From Spirochaetae bacterium HGW-Spirochaetae-1 (lineage in GTDB: Bacteria; Spirochaetota; UBA4802; UBA5550), in contig PGXY01000012.1 of the NCBI GenBank assembly GCA_002839375.1, positions 47,078 through 111,077 of the forward strand: DNA of 64,000 nucleotides. Reading direction: 5' to 3'. The translations under genes and the position numbers were made by a program. The notes below the pieces were generated by a model. It was not told the DNA's origin, searched no databases, and saw nothing but the letters and a program-made list of their open reading frames with translations. Below, piece by piece: positions 16,786 through 25,187 of the stretch; positions within the stretch are counted from its first letter, which is position 1; the number at the start of each line of letters is the position of its first letter.

Positions 16786-16890
16786 GCCGGGCACTGTAGC
16801 ATTATCAATGGCTTTGTGTCAATCCGAGTATAAGAAATTTATCAAAATAAAAGACAGATTCACAGGAAGAACGCGAAGGACGCGAAGAGG

Positions 16891-17107
16891 ACCCCGGCGT
16901 AGAAAATCAAAACATATACAAATCTATTGTCGCCACCCCTGGGAGGGGTTTAAAATATTTTTAATACTTCCAGAGTTCTACTCTGAAGAATTAAGTGGAT
17001 TCCGAACCCAGGAAGAAGATTTATAATGATATTAACGATTCAAAAACCCCCTATGGGGGTGGCAGCTATGAATTGAAGGTAGGGAGCAGATATATTTGCC
17101 GGGGGCC
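16891..17107. repeat. Nested inverted-repeat element, copy A
   Basis: The 448-base gap 16786-17233 holds no gene but carries this element. From the left: ACCCCGGCGT (16891-16900), GTCGCCACCCCT (16929-16940) with a local GGGAGGGG partner, then at the right CCCCCTATGGGGGTGGCAGC (about 17046-17065) and TGCCGGGGGCC (17097-17107). The left motifs occur in the same order at 23302-23352. Just before it, at about 16869-16888, is a short GCGAAGGACGCGAAG motif, similar in inverse orientation to a CTTTGCGTCTTGGCGC stretch near 19504, perhaps another relic repeat. Confidence 0.6.
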
Positions 17108-17141
17108 ACTCTCCCAGTTATATCTTTTTCAGTAAAACATG

Positions 17142-17171
17142 TTGACATAGAGTTTCACCTGCCGCTACTAT
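17142..17171 (+). promoter_or_regulatory. Sigma70-type promoter of the BASS transporter gene
   Basis: TTGACA at 17142-17147 and TACTAT at 17166-17171 are 18 bases apart. The expected start of transcription is near 17178, about 55 bases before the coding start. Confidence 0.6.
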
Positions 17172-17233
17172 TCCCTGTTTCAGTAAACCGGCATCAAAAA
17201 AAGTGACGCTTCAGTCAGAGAGGAAAGGTACAG

Positions 17234-18175
17234 ATGGACAAAGTTCTCAAATTTATCAACACGAAACTTTCCCTCTGGGTCATTATCTTCGCCGTCATCG
17301 CCTATAATTTCCCCTTCCTGTTTCTTTCGGTGAAATCGTACATAAATGTTTTTTTTGCCATCACCATGTTCGGCATCGGCCTGGTCATTACCGAAGAGGA
17401 TTACCGGAACATAATCCGGTCGCCGTGGCAGATACTGTACGGGAACCTGTGCCAGTTCACCATCATGCCGCTCCTGGCCCTGGTGACGTCGTGGCTGTTC
17501 AACCTTTCCGATGAAATCACCGTGGGCCTCATACTCACCGGCGCGGCGCCCGGGGCCATGACCAGCAATGTAATATCCTACCTCTCCGACGGCGACGTGG
17601 CCTATTCGGTTTCACTCACGGCCGTGGCAACGATACTGGCCCCGGTTCTGACGCCGCTTATAACACTGGTCCTGGCGGGAAAATATATCCCCATTCCTTT
17701 TATAAGCATGTTCATGACCATCATATACACCGTGGTTATTCCGCTCCTGGCGGGGTTCGCCATACGGAGGATGTCCCCCGCCTTTATCATGAAGCTTCAC
17801 GATGGTCCAGCCACGATTTCCGTCCTGGCTATCGTTGTGATCACTTCCTATGTCGTGGCCGCCAACCGGAACAACCTGGGGCAGGCGACAGCCCTCATAT
17901 TCGGGGCCGTGGTTTTTCATAACCTGACAGGAATGGTGCTGGGTTTCCTTGCCGGCAAAGCGGCGCGATATGATTTCAGAAGGACAAAAACCCTTTCCAT
18001 CGAGATAGGCATGCAGAACGCCGGACTGGGTGTGGTGTTGGCCCTTCAGCATTTTTCCGCTGAAGTCGCTATCCCTGCCGCCATATTCACCATCTGGTGC
18101 ATTGTATCGGCGTCCCTTCTTGTTAATTTCTGGAAATTTTTCAGCCGCTTTAATACCGCGGCAGCGGAATCATAA
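17234..18175 (+). CDS. Bile acid:sodium symporter (BASS/SBF) family transporter
   Basis: A 313-residue protein with about nine to ten hydrophobic segments and the BASS hallmarks: FGIGLVITEEDYRNIIRSPW, LILTGAAPGAMTSNVISYLSDGDVAYSVSLTAVATILAPVLTP in two crossed-helix parts, and FRRTKTLSIEIGMQNAGLGVVLA. The family couples sodium uptake to import of bile acids, pantoate, pyruvate or other organic anions; it is distantly related to ACR3 arsenite exporters, but this protein does not look like ACR3. AGAGGAAAGG precedes the ATG. A lipoprotein gene follows after 28 bases and may be co-transcribed. The real substrate is unknown. Confidence 0.9.
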   Translation: MDKVLKFINTKLSLWVIIFAVIAYNFPFLFLSVKSYINVFFAITMFGIGLVITEEDYRNIIRSPWQILYGNLCQFTIMPLLALVTSWLFNLSDEITVGLILTGAAPGAMTSNVISYLSDGDVAYSVSLTAVATILAPVLTPLITLVLAGKYIPIPFISMFMTIIYTVVIPLLAGFAIRRMSPAFIMKLHDGPATISVLAIVVITSYVVAANRNNLGQATALIFGAVVFHNLTGMVLGFLAGKAARYDFRRTKTLSIEIGMQNAGLGVVLALQHFSAEVAIPAAIFTIWCIVSASLLVNFWKFFSRFNTAAAES

Positions 18176-18203
18176 TCAATAATTACCTATACAGGGGTAT
18201 CGC

Positions 18204-19409
18204 ATGAAAAAATTTGTATTTATTCTCGTGTCATTGCTTGTAATCACAACACTTTCCTGCAGTACGGTCCCCATGCAGGAACGAAAAGAAAAGGTGACGG
18301 GCGTTCTGGAACTTCTCAACCGCGGCGACCTCCAGGGTGTTGAACGCGAGACAGGGGGCATTCTTTCACGGGACAGGGGCAATCCCTACGCGGCTCTCCT
18401 GCGCGCCATCGAAAGATATATCAGCATGAGCATGGACCTGTACCGGTTTTTCAATACCAACTTCAGTGAATTTGAACAGGATGATGACTTCAATATAAAA
18501 TTGATCCAGGATAAATTACAGGAAACGGACAAGCGCCTGGAAGATATAATGGCCGACCTGGAGACCGCTTCAAAGCACAAGGATATGAAGATAGCCCTGA
18601 CACCGGCGCTGTGGCATTTCGACTGGAACCAGGACGGCGTTTTTGCCGATGAGGACCGGGCCTTTCTCGAAGTGGAAAACGACGGACAGGGAGGAGACAT
18701 CCCGGAAGGAGATCCGCGCCGCAGGCCTGAAGTCCATTTTGATCACGGTGATGTGCTGTGGGCCATGGCCTATATCCATTTTCACCGCGCCGTAGTGCAG
18801 GGCGCCATGGCCTTTGACTGGAATGATATAAAGACAACCCTGCAGAGCGTGGATGATACGGGTAAAATTTCAATACGGATAAAAACGAAAAAAGTGCGAG
18901 ATGCCCGGGACTCCATTCTCCAGGGACTGGCCTTTTCCGGCGCCGCGCGAAAAGCCTATCTTGCTGAGAGTGATGATGACAATGAATGGATTCCCAATCC
19001 TCGCCAAAAGAGAACGGCCCTGCCGCTTCCCGTTACGGAAGTACACTACGAGGCCTGGGAAAATATTTTATCGGACCTGAGGCTCATCGTCACCGGGAAG
19101 GAGTGCCTGAAGGCATCGGACCTCATGAGTTTTTTCCAGATATCAACGGAGTGGCATCCCAAGGGGTACTTTGATCTGGGAGGAATGTTGAGTAATCCCA
19201 AAGATATTGATATTGAAGTGACCAAAACCATGGCATTCATGTCCATCGGCTACCTCGACGGATTTTTCGAAGGCATCTGGGGAAAGTTCTATGCCTATGA
19301 TAAAAAGGCCTCACTGCTGCCCCTGCGGCTTATGAAAATGAAAAATGAAATTGACCTTGGCCAGGATTCCCTGGAGGACAAACTGCGGTATCTGATCTGG
19401 ATCAATTAG
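18204..19409 (+). CDS. Lipoprotein with helical repeats and an EF-hand-like loop
   Basis: A 401-residue protein with a lipoprotein signal MKKFVFILVSLLVITTLSC (lipid Cys19). Residues 25-125 are helical and TPR-like (VTGVLELLNRGDLQGVERE; NPYAALLRAIERYISM). A Ca-binding-type loop DWNQDGVFADED (Asp140, Asn142, Asp144, Gly145, Asp148, Asp151) follows, then further helices rich in acidic residues. The loop matches the DxNxDG pattern of EF-hands and dockerins. The protein may be a calcium-dependent periplasmic or surface factor; no enzymatic motif was seen. It follows the BASS gene by 28 bases. Family not recognised beyond these features. Confidence 0.85.
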   Translation: MKKFVFILVSLLVITTLSCSTVPMQERKEKVTGVLELLNRGDLQGVERETGGILSRDRGNPYAALLRAIERYISMSMDLYRFFNTNFSEFEQDDDFNIKLIQDKLQETDKRLEDIMADLETASKHKDMKIALTPALWHFDWNQDGVFADEDRAFLEVENDGQGGDIPEGDPRRRPEVHFDHGDVLWAMAYIHFHRAVVQGAMAFDWNDIKTTLQSVDDTGKISIRIKTKKVRDARDSILQGLAFSGAARKAYLAESDDDNEWIPNPRQKRTALPLPVTEVHYEAWENILSDLRLIVTGKECLKASDLMSFFQISTEWHPKGYFDLGGMLSNPKDIDIEVTKTMAFMSIGYLDGFFEGIWGKFYAYDKKASLLPLRLMKMKNEIDLGQDSLEDKLRYLIWIN

Positions 19410-19608
19410 CGGTTTGCCGGGATGCATTAATGTTTTTTATTTGAATCTCGCCGTTAACCTTTAAACCAGGAAATGATAAACGTACATTATTTCCAGCGTA
19501 ACTCTTTGCGTCTTGGCGCCTTTCCAGACGAATACATTCCTCGAACGTGGTTATTGATGATATGATGCTGGATTTCATGATGTGGATGTTGCAATAGCAC
19601 TTTTTATT

Positions 19609-19884
19609 TCAAGCCTGTTCTTTTTTCTTTTTCTTTTCCCTGGAAACTATATCATGCAGGTCTTTAAGTCCCATCATCATTGCTGTTTTTAACACATTTT
19701 GATATCCCATCCCCATGAATCGGTCAAGGTCATGTGCGTCTTCATAGACCTCGTGGGTTATGTTTATAGTAATTCTTTTTGTTTCGGCTTTATAAACTTT
19801 CTTCTTCTTGTCTGCCTGTAACATCATGTCGGATAAATCAGTTTTATCATAATACGACGCATCAATTTGCTTTTTCTTTTTCAT
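19609..19884 (-). CDS. Antitoxin-like ribbon-helix-helix protein
   Basis: A 91-residue, very basic protein. The middle part TKRITINITHEVYEDAHDLDRFMGMGYQNVLKTAMMMGL has the strand-helix-helix pattern of CopG/BrnA-type DNA-binding antitoxins, with lysine-rich tails on both sides. Its ATG (19884) lies inside the end of the upstream toxin-like gene, a 23-base overlap, with GAGGTAA as ribosome site. It would neutralise the partner and repress the pair. Confidence 0.75.
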   Translation of the reverse strand: MKKKKQIDASYYDKTDLSDMMLQADKKKKVYKAETKRITINITHEVYEDAHDLDRFMGMGYQNVLKTAMMMGLKDLHDIVSREKKKKKEQA

Positions 19885-20140
19885 GGTGAATTACCTCGTT
19901 ATAAATTTCTTTTTCATTTTTCCTCATATTTCTCGCCGTTACGATTGTGCAAGTTTCTCGATTGTAGACTACAAGAAGGTATTTTACGCCATCCTTTCCG
20001 AAATAGAGATCCAAATCTTCATCTCTGGTGCTTGGGTAAACAATAACATCTGTTTCTTTGTTGAGGATTGCCACGATCGATTCCCTGGAAATTATGCGCT
20101 CCTCCATGCAGTCGAGACTGTGCTTCGAAAATTTATTCAT
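19862..20140 (-). CDS. Toxin-like protein (DUF4258/BrnT-like, RelE fold), leaderless start
   Basis: A 92-residue protein beginning MNKFSKHSLDCMEERIISRE. The pattern H-x(5)-ER-x-IS at the start, then DVIVYPSTRDEDLDLYF and KYLLVVYNRETCTIVTARNM, is that of DUF4258/BrnT-like small toxins, which are ribosome-dependent or free mRNA endonucleases with a RelE-like fold. Toxin comes before antitoxin, as in brnTA and higBA. No ribosome binding site precedes the ATG; the -10 box ends six bases before it, so the mRNA is probably leaderless. Confidence 0.75.
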   Translation of the reverse strand: MNKFSKHSLDCMEERIISRESIVAILNKETDVIVYPSTRDEDLDLYFGKDGVKYLLVVYNRETCTIVTARNMRKNEKEIYNEVIHHEKEKAN

Positions 20141-20146
20141 GCATAT

Positions 20147-20175
20147 AATATATGTATAATGTATGTTATTGTCAA
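20147..20175 (-). promoter_or_regulatory. Promoter of the toxin-antitoxin pair
   Basis: On the minus strand TTGACA (20175-20170) and TATATT (20152-20147) are 17 bases apart, a near-consensus promoter. The start of transcription should fall at or next to the A of the toxin ATG (20140). The A/T-rich spacer with ATATAC repeats could be the antitoxin operator. Confidence 0.7.
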
Positions 20176-20336
20176 CGATAATTCAAGATAGTTAGTCGGC
20201 AAAGCCCTCTTTCAGGGCTCCTGCCTGAAAAGTGTGAGGAGCGGACCTCTATGCTTGCGTGATTGGATTCCTTAATTTTTACCTGATTTCAGGTATTGAG
20301 GTAAAATCATAATAATATGGAATGAGCCATATTTTT

Positions 20337-20570
20337 TTATAACCTGCGGTAACTGAACCAGGGGCTCTGTCCCTTCAGGGGGCAGCTCAGGGCCGGACAG
20401 GATATACTTTCTTCATCAGAGGGGCGGGGGACGGAAATGATTCCCCGGTTTCCCTGGTCCGCCCATTCCTGCGCTTCCTTTCTGGTGCGCACATATCCCG
20501 CCGAATACACATTTTCCTTAAAACAGTGCCGGTATCCGTAGATCAGTTCATATGAACGCTTGCTGGTCAT
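20337..20570 (-). CDS. Hypothetical small protein
   Basis: A 77-residue frame with biased, protein-like composition (SYELIYGYRHCFKENVYSAGYVRTRKEAQEWADQG), which could fold as two strands and a helix, like DUF-type small domains that start with a Tyr/Arg-rich sheet. There are two Cys in SCPALSCP near the C-terminus. The ribosome binding site is poor. No family recognised. A 6-base-pair hairpin AGCCCT...AGGGCT lies downstream at 20203-20219. Confidence 0.4.
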   Translation of the reverse strand: MTSKRSYELIYGYRHCFKENVYSAGYVRTRKEAQEWADQGNRGIISVPRPSDEESISCPALSCPLKGQSPWFSYRRL

Positions 20571-20600
20571 GGGTTTCGCGTTATCGTATTTAATTTATCA

Positions 20601-20633
20601 TTGACAATATAACAATAGTTGAATACTATTCAA
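20601..20633 (+). promoter_or_regulatory. Promoter with overlapping palindromic operator before the SDR-ThDP genes
   Basis: TTGACA (20601-20606) and TACTAT (20624-20629) are 17 bases apart. The palindrome TTGAATACTATTCAA (20619-20633, 14 of 15 positions symmetric) covers the -10 box, so a bound repressor would block RNA polymerase. The TetR gene at 24342, last in this cluster, is the natural candidate; this is inference. Confidence 0.6.
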
Positions 20634-20691
20634 ATATAAAACATATAATAGGATTTGTCAAGATAATCATGATCGATTGGGAGGATTATCC

Positions 20692-21528
20692 ATGAAAGAT
20701 GATATGGCAGGGAAAACTGCTCTCGTAACCGGGGCCGGTAAAAAAACCGGTATCGGCTTTGGTATTGCCAAAAGCCTGGCCGGCCGGGGAGCCCACATTG
20801 TCATCGCTGACCTGGGGGCTCTGACCCCGGGGGATCCTGAAAAGGGGGCTGGTGCGCGGCGGGAAATGGAAGATATTTGCGCATTTCTGCGTGAAACATA
20901 TTCAGTAAGGGCTCTTGCCGTCGATGTGGATGTAACCGACAACGGGAAAATAGCTGCCATGATCGCGTCGATAAAGAAAGATTTTCAGCACATCGATATT
21001 CTCTGCAATAACGCGGGAGCTTCCTTTGGAGTTCCGGCCGCCTTTCATACCTATGATGAGGAGCTGTGGCTCAAAACCATCGACGTAAACCTTCACGGCG
21101 CTTTCCGGATAACCAGGGCAGTGCTGCCCCTTATGACGGGAAGTCCGGGCAGTATCGTCAATACATCGTCGAGGGCAGCCAAAGTGGCGCCTCTCCTGAA
21201 CGGCGCCTATGCCGTGGCAAAGGCCGGCATCAATATGCTCACCAGGGTCATGGCCAGGGAACTGGCTGGCATGAACATACGGGTCAATGCCGTATGTCCC
21301 GGGCAAATCGACACGGACCTGGAGAAATGGCGGTTCGGCCTTGAGGCGAAACTGCTGAATTCAACCGTGGAGGCACGGGAGAAGGAAATGATTAAGACCA
21401 TACCCCAGGGACGATTGGGCACCATAGAAGAAGTGGGCAGTGTCGTCGCCTTTCTGGCTTCAAATGATTCATCTTACATGACCGGGCAGACCATCAATGT
21501 CTGCGGCGGGCAGCTCATGGAATTGTAA
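20692..21528 (+). CDS. SDR-family NAD(P)-dependent oxidoreductase
   Basis: A 278-residue classical short-chain dehydrogenase: cofactor motif TGAGKKTGIGFGIA (a slightly expanded TGxxxGxG), NNAGAS, a catalytic Ser in VNTSS, and YAVAK (Tyr-x3-Lys). The C-terminus RLGTIEEVGSVVAFLASNDSSYMTGQTINVCGG is typical of the FabG-like group. ATG at 20692 follows GGGAGGA; an upstream TTG is not needed. It is 16 bases from the ThDP enzyme gene, so the two are probably one operon that makes and then reduces (or prepares) a hydroxy- or keto-compound. Substrate unknown. Confidence 0.92.
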   Translation: MKDDMAGKTALVTGAGKKTGIGFGIAKSLAGRGAHIVIADLGALTPGDPEKGAGARREMEDICAFLRETYSVRALAVDVDVTDNGKIAAMIASIKKDFQHIDILCNNAGASFGVPAAFHTYDEELWLKTIDVNLHGAFRITRAVLPLMTGSPGSIVNTSSRAAKVAPLLNGAYAVAKAGINMLTRVMARELAGMNIRVNAVCPGQIDTDLEKWRFGLEAKLLNSTVEAREKEMIKTIPQGRLGTIEEVGSVVAFLASNDSSYMTGQTINVCGGQLMEL

Positions 21529-21544
21529 AAACCGGAGGAATATC

Positions 21545-23233
21545 ATGAACGAAATTACGGGAGGACAGCTTGCGGCTGAGGCCCTTGTGGCAAGAAAAGT
21601 GGAGAAGATATTCACGCTCAGCGGCGGCCACATAACACCCATTTATCAGCACCTGGAAAATACAAGCGTGGAACTATTCGATACGCGCCACGAACAGGCC
21701 GCCGTTTTTATGGCTGAGGCCACGGCCCGCATGACACGGAAGGCGGCCACGGTCATGGTAACGGCGGGCCCGGGATTCACCAACGCACTGACGGGGATAG
21801 CCAGCGCCAGTCTCTCCAACGCTCCGATTGTTCTCATCGCCGGGTGTGTCGGCCTGGAAACCAGGGAAAAACTGGACCTCCAGGATATGCGCCAGGCCCC
21901 GGTGATCGAGCCCATGGTGAAGAAGGCCCTTGTCTGTCATAAAACCGAACGCATTCCCGAATATATCGACATGGCCTATCGCATTGCCGAAAGCGGAAGG
22001 CCCGGGCCCGTGTACCTGGAACTTCCCGTTGATGTGCTCAACGCCAAAATCGATGCGGAAAAGGCCGTAAGGCCCATGACGGTCATGGAATCACGACCCG
22101 TGGACCTGGCAGGGGCAAAAAAGATTATCGATCTTCTGGCCAAATCAGAGAGGCCCATGATAATTGGCGGCAGCGGTGTCTGGTATTCCCGCAGTGAAAC
22201 GGTTCTGAAAGATTTTATTGAAAAGACCGGCGCGCCTCTCTATACCTTTGCCATGGGCCGCGGTGTAGTTCCCGATACGCATAAACTTTGTTTTGAATCA
22301 TCCCTGGCCATACGACCGGGATCGGCAATGCATGCCAGCCTGAACGCGGACCTGGTAATAATTCTCGGGACCCGCCTGAGTCTTTTTAACATATTCGGAG
22401 GAATTTATAACCGGAATGCGCGTATGGTGCAGGTTGATATTCTGCCCGAGGAGATCGGCAGGAACCGGTCCATCGACGTGCCCATTGTCAGCGATATCAG
22501 GTCGCTCCTCGAGGAGTGCCTGCGTCTCGCGGGGAAAAAGAAAACTTCCATGGCGGAAAGATTCAAGCCCTGGGTGAAGGAACTGACCGCGAAGGATGCT
22601 GAAGGTAAAAAGCTTGCCATGCTGAACTGGAAGAGCGATACTGTTCCCATTCATCCCCTTCGGCTGGCCTGGGAAATCAATTCATTCATGAACGGCCAGG
22701 ACGATATCGTCATTGCCGACGGCGGTGACACGGCCACATGGTGCGGCATGACCAGGACCATGCGTAAAGGGGGACATTATCTCGATTACGGACTGTACGG
22801 CAGCCTGGCCGTGGGACTTCCCTATGCCAATGCTGCAAAACTCCTGTATCCGGAGAAGAGAGTTCTCCTCATGTCGGGAGACGGGGCTATCGGGTTCAAC
22901 TTCATGGAATTCGAGACGTCTGTCAGAAAGGGACTTCCTGTTGTGGCGGTGATAAGCAATGACCAGGGCTGGGGAATGATCAGACACAGCCAGGAGATCC
23001 GCATGGGACATGCGATTCCCAACGGAACCTTCATCGGCAAGGTCAATTATCACGGCATGGTGGAGGCCCTGGGCGGCCTGGGCCTCTACGTGGAAAAACC
23101 GGCGGATATCAGGCCGGCCCTGGAAAAAGCCTTCGCATCGGGGAAGACGGCATGTATCAATGTCATGACCGACACCACCACGGTCAGTCCCGGCAGTATC
23201 GCCCTGGCGAACCTGGGAGGCTATAAGGCCTGA
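21545..23233 (+). CDS. ThDP-dependent enzyme of the acetolactate synthase / 2-hydroxyacyl-CoA lyase group
   Basis: A 562-residue protein with the three domains of the POX/AHAS family. N-terminal pyrimidine domain: DTRHEQAAVFMAEATAR contains the catalytic Glu, and TAGPGFTNALTGIASA is well kept. The middle domain runs about residues 190-330. The C-terminal ThDP domain has GDGAIGFNFMEFET followed by VISNDQGWGMI, the GDG...N motif. It could make or cleave C-C bonds next to a carbonyl (acetolactate synthase, 2-hydroxyacyl-CoA lyase or benzoylformate decarboxylase type). No small regulatory subunit gene is nearby, and the flanking SDRs argue against branched-chain amino acid synthesis. ATG follows GGAGGAATAT. 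Confidence 0.9.
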   Translation: MNEITGGQLAAEALVARKVEKIFTLSGGHITPIYQHLENTSVELFDTRHEQAAVFMAEATARMTRKAATVMVTAGPGFTNALTGIASASLSNAPIVLIAGCVGLETREKLDLQDMRQAPVIEPMVKKALVCHKTERIPEYIDMAYRIAESGRPGPVYLELPVDVLNAKIDAEKAVRPMTVMESRPVDLAGAKKIIDLLAKSERPMIIGGSGVWYSRSETVLKDFIEKTGAPLYTFAMGRGVVPDTHKLCFESSLAIRPGSAMHASLNADLVIILGTRLSLFNIFGGIYNRNARMVQVDILPEEIGRNRSIDVPIVSDIRSLLEECLRLAGKKKTSMAERFKPWVKELTAKDAEGKKLAMLNWKSDTVPIHPLRLAWEINSFMNGQDDIVIADGGDTATWCGMTRTMRKGGHYLDYGLYGSLAVGLPYANAAKLLYPEKRVLLMSGDGAIGFNFMEFETSVRKGLPVVAVISNDQGWGMIRHSQEIRMGHAIPNGTFIGKVNYHGMVEALGGLGLYVEKPADIRPALEKAFASGKTACINVMTDTTTVSPGSIALANLGGYKA

Positions 23234-23301
23234 AAATAAAAAGGGGTTTCCCCCGGCGAATCAATAGTTGACTTTGATAGATTGGCAGTCGTTATTACGG
23301 G

Positions 23302-23454
23302 ACCCCGGCGAATATACCGTTTGATGGGCATCGATCAACAGTCGCCACCCCTATAAGGGGTTAAAACCGTCTCCCCTGGAATGGCAGATATACAGCCCCT
23401 TCCAGGGGCGGCGACAAAGAATCCATGCCGCACATTACCTGTGTACGCCGGGGT
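23302..23454. repeat. Nested inverted-repeat element, copy B
   Basis: Outer arms ACCCCGGCG (23302-23310) and CGCCGGGGT (23446-23454) are exact inverted repeats. Inner arms GTCGCCACCCCT (23341-23352) and AGGGGCGGCGAC (23404-23415) pair in 11 of 12 positions. Between them are further CCCCT/AGGGG pairs. The same left-hand motifs in the same order and spacing class occur at 16891-16940. It sits in the gap between the ThDP gene and the next SDR gene and has no coding frame. It could be a MITE-like element or a dispersed RNA hairpin. Confidence 0.65.
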
Positions 23455-23506
23455 GCGGCAGGGGAACATAACTGACTTTTATATAGATATTTATTGGAAA
23501 TATTGA

Positions 23507-24316
23507 ATGAAAGCAAAAATTACAGGAAAAACAGCGGTGATAACGGGAGGCGCCAGCGGTATCGGCGCAGCCATCGGACGGAAGTTCGGCAAAGAGGGAG
23601 CACGCATCGTCATTATTGATATGGACGGAGATAATGCCGGGACGATGAAGCGTGAGCTTGAAGACGCGGGAATTCCGGCTATGGCCATATCCTGCGACGT
23701 CACCGATGAGAAGGCCTGCCAGGAGGCGATGCGGAAAATTATTCATGAGACAGGCGGCATCGATATCCTCGTTAATAATGCCGGGATTACGCAGCGAAGC
23801 TCTTTCAGGGATACGGAGATATCGGTATACCGGAAGGTCATGGAGGTGAACTTTTTCGGCTCACTCAACTGTACCAAGGCGGCCATTGAAAGCATCATTG
23901 AGCGAAAGGGGACTATCGTGGTGACCTCGAGCATAGCGGGACTGGGTCCTCTCCTGGGAAGAACGGGCTATAGCGCCAGCAAGCACGCCCTCCACGGTCT
24001 CTTTGAGAGCCTCCGCACCGAAGTATCCCACCTGGGTGTGAATATCCTCATGCTCTGTCCCGGCTTCACCCGGACGAACCTTCAGTCGCGGGCCCTGGAT
24101 GCCGACGGCAGCATTACGCGGCATGCCCAGTCAACGATGGGGAAGCAGGACAGCCCGGAACATGTGGCGGAGAAGCTGTACCGTGCCGTAATGAAAAGAA
24201 AGCCTATTGTGGTGCTTACCCTGTCTGGGAAGGCGGGATATCTGTTGAACCGGCTTTTCCCTTCACTGTATGAAAAAATCATCATTAAAAATTTTAAAAA
24301 AGAGCTTGAGCGCTGA
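23507..24316 (+). CDS. SDR-family oxidoreductase with C-terminal extension
   Basis: A 269-residue short-chain dehydrogenase: TGGASGIGAAIGRKFG, NNAGIT, catalytic VTSSIAG and YSASK. The C-terminal end (MKRKPIVVLTLSGKAGYLLNRLFPSLYEKIIIKNFKKEL) is an amphipathic, basic extension seen in membrane-associated SDRs (DltE/DHRS7-like). It is separated from the ThDP gene by the inverted-repeat element, and the TetR gene follows after 25 bases. Confidence 0.9.
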   Translation: MKAKITGKTAVITGGASGIGAAIGRKFGKEGARIVIIDMDGDNAGTMKRELEDAGIPAMAISCDVTDEKACQEAMRKIIHETGGIDILVNNAGITQRSSFRDTEISVYRKVMEVNFFGSLNCTKAAIESIIERKGTIVVTSSIAGLGPLLGRTGYSASKHALHGLFESLRTEVSHLGVNILMLCPGFTRTNLQSRALDADGSITRHAQSTMGKQDSPEHVAEKLYRAVMKRKPIVVLTLSGKAGYLLNRLFPSLYEKIIIKNFKKELER

Positions 24317-24341
24317 GACCGGAATCGGATAAGCATGAAGT

Positions 24342-24959
24342 ATGGGATCGAAGGAACGCCGGGAGCGTGAAAAGGAAGATCGGCGACGGCAAATATTGAA
24401 CGCCGCACGGCATCTGCTCTTTGACAAAGGCCTGAATGGTACAACTGTCAATAAAATCGCGAAGATGGCTGAACTGAGTGTCGGACTCATTTACTTCTAT
24501 TTCAAGAGCAAAGAAGAGATATATGCAGCGCTCCAGGAAGAGGGACTGGAAATATTGTATATCCTGATCCAGGACAGGGCTTCCACGGAAGATACATGCG
24601 CTGTGAGGCTAAAAAACATCTCCGAAGCCTATTATGAATTCAGCGAAAAGTATAAAGATTACTTCGATATACTGAATTATTTTCTCACCTCGCCGGAAAG
24701 GCTTTTTCCTCAGAACCTGAAGCGTCAGATCGACGCACATGGTAACAAAATTCTGTCAATTCTTGACGATGTCATAATTTCTGGCTGCGAAAAGGGGGAA
24801 ATAACCGTGGAGAGTCCGCGACATGTTTCCATCATGTTCTGGAGTATTATTCATGGATATCTCCAGTTCAGAAAGCTGCGTGAAACCATCCTTCATTCTG
24901 TTGATTACAGGACCCTCTACAGGGAAAATGTCAATCGCTTCATTAAAAGCATTACATAA
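24342..24959 (+). CDS. TetR-family transcriptional regulator
   Basis: A 205-residue protein. The N-terminal HTH is clear: RRQILNAARHLLFDKGLNGTTVNKIAKMAELSVGLIYFYFKSKEEIYAAL. The C-terminal ligand domain (about 65-200) is helical and unassigned. It closes the SDR-ThDP-SDR cluster and probably controls it through the palindrome at 20619-20633. Confidence 0.92.
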   Translation: MGSKERREREKEDRRRQILNAARHLLFDKGLNGTTVNKIAKMAELSVGLIYFYFKSKEEIYAALQEEGLEILYILIQDRASTEDTCAVRLKNISEAYYEFSEKYKDYFDILNYFLTSPERLFPQNLKRQIDAHGNKILSILDDVIISGCEKGEITVESPRHVSIMFWSIIHGYLQFRKLRETILHSVDYRTLYRENVNRFIKSIT

Positions 24960-25116
24960 TTCAGATTTTTATTCGCCTCCTGACTCTCGAAGGGGGGACG
25001 TGGAGAGGAAATTAATTGTAATAAAGTTAATCCTGTAAAACAAAGCATCTTTAAAAATTGAAGCGGGAAATGTGCGGTTGTTGGCGCTGCACGCTGCATC
25101 TTGCGGCAAAATACTG

Positions 25117-25145
25117 TTGACACACAAGAAATTTTGTCTTACACT
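25117..25145 (+). promoter_or_regulatory. Promoter of the biotin ligase gene
   Basis: TTGACA (25117-25122) and TACACT (25140-25145) are 17 bases apart. Transcription should start near 25152, giving a leader of about 36 bases before the GTG start. Confidence 0.65.
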
Positions 25146-25187
25146 GATTTCTGTAAAGAGAGTCCTTGTCAGTTATAATGGGTTTTT

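Noticed and set aside
17234..18175. BASS transporter as an ACR3 arsenite exporter belonging with the ArsM-like operon
   Set aside because: It lacks ACR3 features, is closer to bile acid/organic anion transporters, has its own promoter and is 6 kb away.
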